Source of the DNA: Clostridiaceae bacterium
Lineage (GTDB): Bacteria > Bacillota > Clostridia > Oscillospirales > Acutalibacteraceae
Assembly: GCA_904501875.1 (NCBI GenBank)
Contig: CAJGCQ010000055.1
Coordinates: 1-7,714, forward strand
Length of the DNA stretch: 7,714 nucleotides
Direction of reading: 5' to 3'
The position numbers and the translations under genes are program-made. The notes under the pieces were generated by a model that was not told where the DNA came from, ran no database searches, and worked only from the letters and a program-made list of their open reading frames with translations. This document shows, piece after piece, positions 1 to 4,938 of this stretch (position 1 is its first letter; the number at the start of each line of letters is the position of its first letter).

Positions 1-26
1 TATTTAACATCTTTTAAGAAAACAAC

Positions 27-66
27 AAACCCGAACGTTTCACCGATTGGTAAAAGGTTCGGGTTT
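27..66 (-). terminator. Rho-independent terminator, outer of two in tandem
   Basis: A perfect 10-bp inverted repeat (27-36 with 57-66) is extended inward by TTT/AAA and ACC/GGT pairs around a GATT loop, giving about 16 paired positions. On the minus strand it runs into GTTGTTTTCTT, a U-rich tract; the plus-strand side has no such tract, so the direction is minus. It lies about 70 bp beyond the terminator at 119-159, with no gene visible between them. Confidence 0.75.
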
Positions 67-118
67 GAATGCTTTGGTGCGGGAGTTGATAAGCACCCTC
101 AAACGCGAGGTTGAAACT

Positions 119-159
119 GTAAAAAAGAAGAACCTCAGCACGCGAATTGCGTGTCGAGG
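119..159 (-). terminator. Rho-independent terminator after the small membrane-protein genes
   Basis: Stem arms 133-143 and 149-159 form 11 positions with one mismatch and one wobble around a 5-nt GAATT loop. On the minus strand they are followed by TTCTTCTTTTTT (132-121). It lies about 30 bp past the stop codon of the gene at 191-421 and would end transcription of that gene and the one upstream of it. Confidence 0.8.
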
Positions 160-190
160 CTCTCGATTGGTGCGGTTGTTCATAACGGAC

Positions 191-421
191 TTAAAGTAAA
201 CTAATTATTCCGGAAATTATTCCAGTTAATATACAGGCAATACTTAATTTAACAAATATAACTTCTGCAAAAGTTGAAATGAAAGGAATATCCTTTTGAG
301 CTAGTTTTATTGCTACAAATAGCAATACCCCACCAAATAATGCCAGTAAAAACATTTCTCCTGCTCCGTCAGAGCCAGCATCTGTTAAATAAATAGGTGT
401 TTTTAATAATATAGGATTCAC
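191..421 (-). CDS. Small two-helix membrane protein, function unknown
   Basis: A 76-residue protein if translation begins at GTG 421 (MNPILLKTPIYL...). I prefer this start because GAAGG lies 8 nt upstream; a GTG at 436 would add five residues but has no ribosome binding site. After a polar stretch near residues 13-21 (TDAGSDGAG) there are two hydrophobic segments, about residues 23-41 (MFLLALFGGVLLFVAIKLA) and 54-76 (ending GIISGIISLL). The protein is therefore probably a membrane hairpin with almost no soluble part. I do not recognise a family. It lies 48 bp downstream of the gene at 470-874 on the same strand and is followed by a terminator, so the two probably form one transcript. Base use is much more AT-rich than in ligA or thrS, which suggests acquired DNA. 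A holin-like or immunity-type membrane peptide is possible, but nothing in the sequence decides it. Confidence 0.6.
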   Translation of the reverse strand: MNPILLKTPIYLTDAGSDGAGEMFLLALFGGVLLFVAIKLAQKDIPFISTFAEVIFVKLSIACILTGIISGIISLL

Positions 422-469
422 ATTTATTACCTTCACTAATGTTATAAATTATTTAACAATGCATAATTC

Positions 470-874
470 TTATATACATCCATCTGTTTGTAAATATTCA
501 ATTAAGTGTATTAAAACACGCCTATGAGATGGGTCGCCATATTTTACAATAAACTCAGTATAATTATAAACAAATAATTTAGAAAATTTTTTAAATGCTA
601 TAATTTCCCCGCTGTTTTGATATCCACTTAAAAAAGTATAGTTAACTGAAAAAATTTGATTAAATGTTTCTTTACTACCATTAAATATCTCTGGCTTTAA
701 TTCTTCTTTTTCAATATCTGAAAAAGATATTTTTTTCGAGATTTCTAAAAGTTTTTCATCATTATATTTCACAGCATTCTCCCTATCAATATTTGTTAAT
801 CGAATGTGTGTTGAAATTGATTTAACAATAATGATAATTAATATAATAACAACTATCCCAATAAGAATTTCCAT
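470..874 (-). CDS. Membrane-anchored protein of unknown function
   Basis: A 134-residue protein. I chose ATG 874 because GGAGG (880-884) sits 5 nt upstream; a TTG at 886 in the same frame would place the Shine-Dalgarno inside the gene. Residues 1-18 (MEILIGIVVIILIIIIVK) are one strongly hydrophobic segment, probably an N-terminal anchor. The remaining 115 or so residues are polar and mixed, with a charged, probably helical part (about 24-60, rich in D, E and K), then a more aromatic part (FSVNYTFLSGYQ, FVYNYTEFIVKYGD) and a short C-terminal helix-like end. No catalytic motif or known domain is recognisable. It is very AT-rich, lies behind a long structured leader with its own promoter, and precedes a second small membrane-protein gene. 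It looks like cargo of a mobile element. Confidence 0.65.
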   Translation of the reverse strand: MEILIGIVVIILIIIIVKSISTHIRLTNIDRENAVKYNDEKLLEISKKISFSDIEKEELKPEIFNGSKETFNQIFSVNYTFLSGYQNSGEIIAFKKFSKLFVYNYTEFIVKYGDPSHRRVLIHLIEYLQTDGCI

Positions 875-910
875 AACATCCTCCAAATTTATATAAAGTA
901 TTTTTGAAAA

Positions 911-994
911 CTATCCTCCATATAAAAAGTGCGCCGCTGAAGCTACGCACGAAAAACGCATAACTCCATTGCTGAGACACAAACTTTCTCTCAT
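911..994 (-). CDS. Possible 27-residue leader ORF upstream of 470-874
   Basis: ATG 994 opens a 27-codon frame (MRESLCLSNGVMRF... ending HFLYGG) with stop TAG at 911-913. It lies wholly inside the leader of the gene at 470-874. Its codons 16-22 run through the terminator-like hairpin at 929-950, and its stop adjoins a GGAGGA. Its ATG sits in a small CATAC-TTGT-GTATG hairpin, and codons 3-6 hold one arm of an 11-bp long-range repeat. I see no convincing ribosome binding site, so translation is doubtful. The arrangement would suit ribosome-controlled attenuation. Confidence 0.3.
   Translation of the reverse strand: MRESLCLSNGVMRFSCVASAAHFLYGG
924..950 (-). promoter_or_regulatory. Attenuator-like intrinsic terminator in the leader
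   Basis: On the minus strand GTGCGTAGC (950-942) pairs with GCGGCGCAC (937-929) around TTCA: eight of nine pairs form, counting one G-U, with one A-G mismatch. TTTTTATATGG follows. It lies about 50 nt upstream of the start at 874 and about 130 nt downstream of the promoter's -10 box, so it would stop transcription before the gene unless relieved. A second pairing, GACACAAACTT (1075-1065) with AAGTTTGTGTC (986-976), could form earlier in the same leader. Confidence 0.5.
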
Positions 995-1083
995 ACACAA
1001 GTATGCAAAGATGAGTATGCATTTTTACCAAAATAAAAATACACACCTGTGCTGAGAAAATATTAAGTTTGTGTCGCAAGTAC

Positions 1084-1112
1084 ATTATAGCATGTGGTAT
1101 TTTAATTTGCAA
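1084..1112 (-). promoter_or_regulatory. Promoter for the 470-874 / 191-421 transcript
   Basis: On the minus strand: TTGCAA (1112-1107), a 17-bp spacer, then a perfect TATAAT (1089-1084). Transcription would start near 1077, giving an untranslated leader of about 200 nt before the ATG at 874. Confidence 0.65.
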
Positions 1113-1150
1113 GTGTTTTGAGGTGGTTGTCATCCTTCTCGCAAGCATCG

Positions 1151-1193
1151 TGTTTGGATATCTCAAACACACTTGTTAGGGAGTACCCTAACA
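1151..1193 (-). other. Candidate MOBV-type origin of transfer (oriT), without a relaxase
   Basis: On the minus strand a perfect 8-bp stem TGTTAGGG/CCCTAACA (1193-1186 and 1181-1174, loop TACT) is followed at once by AGTGTG and TTTGAG. A second dyad, GTGTTTG/CAAACAC (1151-1157 with 1165-1171), overlaps that point. In pMV158-family (MOBV) origins a hairpin is followed by TAGTGTG/TTA and the relaxase cuts between G and T; the matching point here is between 1168 and 1167. No poly-T follows the stem, so it is not a terminator. The resemblance is by pattern only, and no mob gene is present in the window. Confidence 0.45.
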
Positions 1194-1210
1194 CCCCAAT
1201 ACTTGGCTCA

Positions 1211-1258
1211 AAATAAAAAAAGATTGTTCCTAACGGCTCAAGTCCGTTAAGAACAATC
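1211..1258 (-). terminator. Rho-independent terminator of tRNA-Leu
   Basis: Arms 1222-1236 and 1244-1258 (GATTGTTC.TAACGG type) give 14 of 15 pairs around a 7-nt loop. On the minus strand they are followed by TTTTTTTATT (1220-1211). The hairpin begins 4 nt after the CCA end of the tRNA. Confidence 0.9.
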
Positions 1259-1262
1259 AACA

Positions 1263-1345
1263 TGGTGCGGGTGACAGGACTTGAACCTGCACGCTAATGC
1301 GCTAGCTCCTAAGGCTAGTGCGTCTGCCAATTCCGCCACACCCGC
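1263..1345 (-). tRNA. tRNA-Leu, anticodon UAG
   Basis: An 83-nt gene that encodes its own CCA. The acceptor arm is GCGGGTG/CACCCGC with A73. The D arm has the usual Leu form GGCGGAATTGGCAGAC. The anticodon stem CTAGC/GCTAG encloses the 7-nt loop CTTAGGA, giving anticodon TAG (1311-1309), which reads CUN leucine codons, chiefly CUA and CUG. A long class II variable arm follows (CGCATTAGCGTG), then the T loop with GTTCAAGTC. The promoter lies at 1557-1585, and a 163-bp repeat-bounded insertion separates it from this gene, so the precursor would carry a 5' leader of about 200 nt. Confidence 0.95.
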
Positions 1346-1349
1346 ATAT
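1324..1349. repeat. 26-bp direct repeat, copy 1 (5' end of the intact tRNA-Leu)
   Basis: An exact match to 1487-1512. It covers the first 22 nt of the tRNA (acceptor and D-stem side) and 4 nt of upstream flank. Outside the 26 bp the two copies diverge on both sides. Confidence 0.95.
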
Positions 1350-1383
1350 TAAAGTTTCTGAGGGCAGCCGCATGCGTGACTCT

Positions 1384-1435
1384 TGCGGTGCCCGAAAATT
1401 TTTTTGCCTTGGAGCGGCAAAATTTTTCGACCGCA
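1384..1435. repeat. Imperfect 52-bp palindrome inside the insertion
   Basis: TGCGGT (1384-1389) matches ACCGCA (1430-1435) as outer arms. CGAAAATTTTTTTGCC (1393-1408) largely pairs with GGCAAAATTTTTCG (1416-1429) around TTGGAGC, with a small internal loop. This is the main structural signature of the inserted segment. Confidence 0.75.
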
Positions 1436-1486
1436 GCGCCTTTTACGCACTCGCTTTTTCCTCCGCAGGAGGCGCTCGGCGCAAAA

Positions 1487-1512
1487 CTGCCAATTCCGCC
1501 ACACCCGCATAT
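1487..1512. repeat. 26-bp direct repeat, copy 2 (orphan tRNA-Leu 5' fragment)
   Basis: Carries tRNA nucleotides 1-22 read on the minus strand, plus 4 nt of flank, but the rest of the tRNA does not follow. It lies about 45 bp below the -10 box of the tRNA promoter, the place where a tRNA would be expected to start. An 8-bp dyad, AAGTAATA/TATTACTT (1517-1524 and 1534-1541), sits between it and the promoter. Confidence 0.9.
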
Positions 1513-1556
1513 CTTGAAGTAATAGTGAAGAAGTATTACTTATTACAACAAATGAT

Positions 1557-1585
1557 ATTTTACTTTAATTCCTTAAAAATGTCAA
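1557..1585 (-). promoter_or_regulatory. Promoter of tRNA-Leu
   Basis: On the minus strand: perfect TTGACA (1585-1580), a 17-bp spacer, then TAAAAT (1562-1557). Transcription would start near 1550, pass through the orphan tRNA fragment and the insertion, and reach the intact tRNA at 1345. Confidence 0.8.
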
Positions 1586-1592
1586 GGAATTA

Positions 1593-1621
1593 TTGAATAA
1601 ATTTAAAAAAAGTGGTATAAT
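1593..1621 (+). promoter_or_regulatory. Likely promoter of the yunB-ligA gene set
   Basis: TTGAAT (1593-1598), a 17-bp spacer and a perfect TATAAT (1616-1621) fit the housekeeping sigma factor. The -35 box is only 7 bp from the divergent tRNA -35 box. YunB genes are usually under the mother-cell factor sigma-E; I do not see a clear sigma-E site, though one could overlap 1625-1660. Confidence 0.6.
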
Positions 1622-1678
1622 TTATTAACATTAGCTTTTAGCTTTCCGTAGTATGTTATTGCGGAAGGCGGTGGAGCT

Positions 1679-2362
1679 ATGAAAAGACGAAGATACTGTG
1701 AAAATGCTTTTTTAATTAAATCAGCTGCGGTATTGCTTGCGGTTGCGGTGCTTCTTTCGCTTGTATTTTATAAAATGCGGCCTGTAATTCTGCGATATGC
1801 CGAAAGTACGGCGGAAACACTGCTTTTAGATGCCTCAAATAAGGCGATTTTGGATATTTTAAACGAGCAGAATGTATCCTATAACGATATTGTTTCTATT
1901 TCACGGGAGGAGTCGGGCAGGGTGACGAGCCTTGAAACCGACATTGTAAAGATAAACTCGCTAAAAAGCCTTGTATCAAACCGCCTGTCAGAGATTATTG
2001 CGGGAAAAGAATATTATGATTTATATATTCCTTTGGGTACATTTTTTTCAAGCGTCTATACAAGCGGCTACGGGCCTAAAATTCATTTTAAAATGCAGCT
2101 TACCGCTACGGCAAGGGTTAACTTTTCCCACGAATTTAAGTCGGCGGGTATAAATCAGGTGCTTCATATCGTTATGGTGGATATGGATATAAGCGGCAGT
2201 CTTGTGATAACGGGCTATAACGGCGTAATTTCGGTTAAGAATCAGGTTATGGCGGCGCAGACAATTATCGTGGGCACAACGCCCGAAGCCTTTACAAGTG
2301 TAGTAGAGAGCGAGCAGGACAATACTGCGGGACTTATTAATGATTACGGTGCGGCCCATTAA
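1679..2362 (+). CDS. yunB: Sporulation protein YunB
   Basis: A 227-residue protein of the YunB family, which is made in the mother cell and needed for normal spore formation in Bacillus; its biochemical role is not known. A basic N-terminus (MKRRR) precedes one membrane segment at about residues 11-31, so the rest is probably exported or outer-forespore-membrane facing. The family's conserved stretches are visible: RYAESTAETLLLDASNKAI (39-57), an SYNDIVSISREESGRVTSL part (67-85), the IPLGTFFSSVYTSGYGP part (117-133), and a segment ending MVDMDISG (156-163). It is slightly shorter than the Bacillus protein. ATG 1679 is preceded by GGCGGTGGAG, with GGAG only 2 nt away and GGCGG a little further. 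It ends 21 bp before ligA and is probably cotranscribed with it. Confidence 0.88.
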   Translation: MKRRRYCENAFLIKSAAVLLAVAVLLSLVFYKMRPVILRYAESTAETLLLDASNKAILDILNEQNVSYNDIVSISREESGRVTSLETDIVKINSLKSLVSNRLSEIIAGKEYYDLYIPLGTFFSSVYTSGYGPKIHFKMQLTATARVNFSHEFKSAGINQVLHIVMVDMDISGSLVITGYNGVISVKNQVMAAQTIIVGTTPEAFTSVVESEQDNTAGLINDYGAAH

Positions 2363-2383
2363 CCGCACAGAACGGAGAAGAAT

Positions 2384-4363
2384 ATGGATATTAAAGCAGC
2401 GGAAGAGAGAATCAAGTATTTAAGTGACACCCTTAAATACCATAACAAAAAGTACTATATTGAGGACTCACCCGAGATTGAGGACTTCGAGTATGACGCA
2501 ATGCTTCGCGAGCTTGAAAAGCTTGAGGAGGAATATCCTGAATTTCGTAGAGAAGATTCCCCTACCCAGATGGTGGGCGGTGCGGCGCTCAAGTTGTTTT
2601 CACCTGTTGAACATTCTGTTAAAATGGAAAGTCTTCAGGATGTTTTCAGTTTTGATGAATTAAGAAGCTTTGCCGAAAAAATTGATACTGCACGCACGGC
2701 GTTTTCGGTGGAGCCTAAAATCGACGGTCTTTCTGTCTCCCTTGAATATAGGGACGGTTTGTTTTTCCGAGGCTCCACCAGAGGAGACGGTGTTACAGGC
2801 GAGGATGTTACTGCAAACCTTTTAAAAATCAAAAGCATACCCAAGGTGATAAGCTTTGAGGGGGAGCTTGAGGTGCGGGGCGAGGTTTATATGCCGAGGG
2901 ACAGCTTTGAAAGGCTTACCGAGCGTCAGGAGCTAATGGGGGAGACCCCCTTTAAAAACCCACGCAATGCGGCGGCGGGCTCTTTAAGGCAGAAAAATTC
3001 CGAAATCACCGCCGAACGGGGACTTGATATTTTTATCTTCAATATTCAGCGAATAGAGGGTATGGAGTTTTCCTCGCATATTGAAACGCTGGACTTTTTA
3101 AAAGGCTTAGGCTTTCACACCTTGCCCACCTATAAAAGGTGCGGCGATATAGAGGGTGCGGTTGCCGAAATTGAGCGCATAGGGTCGTCCCGAGGCGGTC
3201 TTGCCTTTGATATTGACGGTGCGGTAGTTAAGGTTGACAATCTCGGTTACAGAGAAGAGCTTGGCAGTACCTCTAAGTATCCTAAATGGGCGGTTGCCTT
3301 TAAATACCCGCCCGAGGAAAAGGAAACCGTGCTTAAATGTATAGAAATCGGCGTAGGCAGAACGGGTGCCCTTACTCCTACTGCGATTTTTGACCCGATA
3401 CAGCTTGCGGGAACTACCGTCAGCCGTGCCACGCTTCACAACGAGGATTTTATCACTTCAAAGGGAATTTGTATAGGGGATACGATAGTTGTCCGCAAGG
3501 CGGGGGATATTATCCCCGAGGTGCTCTCTGTGTCAAAGCACGCTGATGGAGCTTCTGTCTACGAAATGCCTGATAGTTGCCCCTCCTGCGGCTCGCCTGT
3601 GTGGCGGGAAGAGGGGGAGGCGGTAATCCGCTGTACCAATGCAGACTGCCCCGCACAGCTTTTAAGGCATCTTATACATTTTACCTCCCGTGACGCTATG
3701 GACATTGAGGGCTTAGGCCCTGCAGTGCTTGAACAACTGCTTAATGCGGGACTTATTAAAAATATAGACGACCTTTACAGCCTTGATTATGACGAGGTCG
3801 CAAAGCTTGAGCGCACAGGCGAAAAGAGCGTTCAAAACCTTAAAACGGCTATTGAAAACTCAAAGCAAAATGATTTATCAAGGCTTATTTTCGCTTTTGG
3901 TATTCGTCATATCGGCAGTAAGGCGGCGGCATTAATTTCGGAAAATTTCGGCAGTATGGAGGCTGTTTTAAGCGCAGCAGAAGCCGATTTCGAGGCGATT
4001 GACGGCTTCGGCGCAGTACTTGCAAAATCCGCTTACGAGTTTTTCGTGTTAGAGGAAACCCGAGCTATGATAGAGCGGCTTAAGGCTTGTGGGGTTAATA
4101 TGAAGTCCCTTAAGGAGATAAAGGACAACCGCTTTGCAGGAATGACCTTTGTCCTAACAGGCACTCTGCCAACCTATTCAAGAAACGAGGCATCGGCGAT
4201 TATCGAGGGCTTCGGGGGGAAAACCTCGTCATCTGTTTCCAAAAAGACTACCTATGTTTTAGCGGGTGAGGACGCAGGCAGTAAGCTTGACAAGGCTAAT
4301 AAATTGGGCGTTACTGTTATAGACGAAAACGAGTTTAACGAAATGATAAAAACCGCAGAATAA
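2384..4363 (+). CDS. ligA: NAD-dependent DNA ligase LigA
   Basis: This enzyme seals nicks in duplex DNA using NAD+, joining Okazaki fragments and finishing excision repair. Its 659 residues are a normal full length. In order: the N-terminal NAD-binding Ia domain (about 1-65, YHNKKYYIEDSPEIEDFEYD); the nucleotidyltransferase domain with active-site lysine K112 in KIDG (112-115), the STRGDGVTGEDVT part (131-143), DGAVVKV (278-284) and AFKYPPEE (305-312); the OB fold with IGVGRTGALTPTAIF (322-336); a zinc finger with C399, C402, C417 and C422; helix-hairpin-helix repeats (about 440-560); and a C-terminal BRCT domain (about 584-659, FVLTGTLPTYSRNEA). All key residues are present. ATG 2384 follows CGGAG at a normal distance. 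The next gene on the strand begins 49 bp later. Confidence 0.98.
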   Translation: MDIKAAEERIKYLSDTLKYHNKKYYIEDSPEIEDFEYDAMLRELEKLEEEYPEFRREDSPTQMVGGAALKLFSPVEHSVKMESLQDVFSFDELRSFAEKIDTARTAFSVEPKIDGLSVSLEYRDGLFFRGSTRGDGVTGEDVTANLLKIKSIPKVISFEGELEVRGEVYMPRDSFERLTERQELMGETPFKNPRNAAAGSLRQKNSEITAERGLDIFIFNIQRIEGMEFSSHIETLDFLKGLGFHTLPTYKRCGDIEGAVAEIERIGSSRGGLAFDIDGAVVKVDNLGYREELGSTSKYPKWAVAFKYPPEEKETVLKCIEIGVGRTGALTPTAIFDPIQLAGTTVSRATLHNEDFITSKGICIGDTIVVRKAGDIIPEVLSVSKHADGASVYEMPDSCPSCGSPVWREEGEAVIRCTNADCPAQLLRHLIHFTSRDAMDIEGLGPAVLEQLLNAGLIKNIDDLYSLDYDEVAKLERTGEKSVQNLKTAIENSKQNDLSRLIFAFGIRHIGSKAAALISENFGSMEAVLSAAEADFEAIDGFGAVLAKSAYEFFVLEETRAMIERLKACGVNMKSLKEIKDNRFAGMTFVLTGTLPTYSRNEASAIIEGFGGKTSSSVSKKTTYVLAGEDAGSKLDKANKLGVTVIDENEFNEMIKTAE

Positions 4364-4412
4364 ACGGCGGGGAGGAAGCATAAAATATTAAATTATAAAA
4401 GGAGAGAAAATT

Positions 4413-4724
4413 ATGCAGTTACTTAACATTGATTATGTACCCGGCAAGGAATTTGAGGCTTTGGACCTTGTAAAGGGCACGGTTGTGCAGTCGAAAAATA
4501 TAGGCAGAGACTTTATGGCGGGAATGAAAACCTTTGTCGGCGGCGAGATTAAGGGCTACACCGAAATGCTTGTAGAGGCAAGACAAATTGCTACAAAGCG
4601 TATGGCAGACGAGGCTCTGTCTCTCGGTGCCGATGCGGTTATTAATATCCGTTACGGCTCGTCTGCGGTAATGCAGGGTGCGGCTGAGGTTATCGCCTAC
4701 GGCACGGCAGTCAAGTTTAAATAA
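4413..4724 (+). CDS. YbjQ/UPF0145 family protein
   Basis: A 103-residue cytoplasmic protein that fits the YbjQ family (UPF0145, also called DUF74) in size and pattern. The family signatures visible are the KGTVVQSKNIGRD stretch (21-33), a GYTEMLVEARQIATKRM helix (48-64) and the C-terminal ALSLGADAVINIRY motif (68-81) followed by AYGTAVKF. Known structures are small alpha/beta oligomers. A heavy-metal-binding label is sometimes attached, but no reaction is established and no cysteines are present here. The start is well supported by AAAGGAGAG just upstream of ATG 4413. It lies 49 bp after ligA and 36 bp before a 39-codon ORF, so it is probably in the same transcript. Confidence 0.9.
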   Translation: MQLLNIDYVPGKEFEALDLVKGTVVQSKNIGRDFMAGMKTFVGGEIKGYTEMLVEARQIATKRMADEALSLGADAVINIRYGSSAVMQGAAEVIAYGTAVKFK

Positions 4725-4760
4725 TACATATAGGCAATAATAAAATCAGGGAGAGAAGCG

Positions 4761-4880
4761 ATGAAATTTCCCACCCTGATATTCGGCGCAGTGACTATGG
4801 TGTTTTGCCTTGTCTACTGCGCCGCAGCAAGCCTCTTGGTTTACAGATTAGCCGCTAAAACCTTTAAAATTAGAGCCTAA
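4761..4880 (+). CDS. 39-residue single-pass membrane peptide
   Basis: ATG 4761 opens a 39-codon frame (MKFPTLIFGAVTMVF... ending AAKTFKIRA). Residues 5-31 are hydrophobic and would form one membrane helix. The C-terminus is basic (R29, K33, K36, R38), suggesting N-out/C-in topology by the positive-inside rule. AGGGAGAG lies a few bases upstream of the ATG. The stop is followed 7 bp later by the operon terminator, so the frame fills the gap between the YbjQ gene and the terminator almost exactly. I do not recognise the peptide. Two cysteines (C16, C20) lie inside the helix. Codon use matches the GC-richer neighbours. Confidence 0.6.
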   Translation: MKFPTLIFGAVTMVFCLVYCAAASLLVYRLAAKTFKIRA

Positions 4881-4887
4881 AAAATAC

Positions 4888-4923
4888 AGCACTCGGCTTT
4901 TGAAAACTCAAAAACCGAGTGCT
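4888..4923. terminator. Bidirectional terminator between convergent transcripts
   Basis: A perfect 9-bp stem AGCACTCGG/CCGAGTGCT (4888-4896 with 4915-4923) is extended by TTTT/AAAA after one mismatch. On the plus strand a T-rich stretch follows (TTAAATACTATACTTTTTATTTT); on the minus strand TATTTTTTAGG follows. It separates the yunB-ligA set from thrS, whose stop codon is only 16 bp away. Confidence 0.88.
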
Positions 4924-4938
4924 TAAATACTATACTTT

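Larger units (their letters stand above)
1350..1512. mobile_element. 163-bp insertion bearing a palindrome and ending in the duplicated tRNA 5' end
   Basis: The segment between the two 26-bp repeats (1350-1486) is GC-rich against its AT-rich upstream flank. It holds a 52-bp imperfect palindrome (1384-1435) and CCTCC-GCA-GGAGG (1461-1473). The tRNA promoter lies beyond the outer repeat copy, so the unbroken gene probably once began at 1510 and this segment entered later. No transposase is encoded. The long frames crossing it have no ribosome binding site and look accidental. It may be a non-autonomous, MITE-like repeat or an integration scar; one copy alone cannot tell. Confidence 0.55.

Noticed and set aside
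133..159. CRISPR array or tandem repeat at the left end
   Set aside because: The two hairpins differ in sequence and there is no regular repeat-spacer pattern; they are separate terminators.
191..436. GTG at 436 as the start of the small membrane-protein gene
   Set aside because: No ribosome binding site precedes it, and the GAAGG that best explains initiation lies downstream of it, serving GTG 421.
822..1172. A 116-codon minus-strand frame overlapping the start of the gene at 470-874
   Set aside because: It runs through the promoter, the leader hairpins and the real ribosome binding site, has no binding site of its own, and reads as low-complexity, aromatic- and cysteine-rich sequence.
1174..1193. 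Hairpin TGTTAGGG/CCCTAACA as a transcription terminator
   Set aside because: Neither strand has a U tract after the stem, and a better terminator for tRNA-Leu lies just upstream at 1211-1258.
1318..1596. A 92-codon plus-strand frame across the tRNA 5' end and the insertion
   Set aside because: It starts inside the tRNA, has no ribosome binding site, and owes its length to the GC-rich palindromic insert. It also overlaps both divergent promoters.
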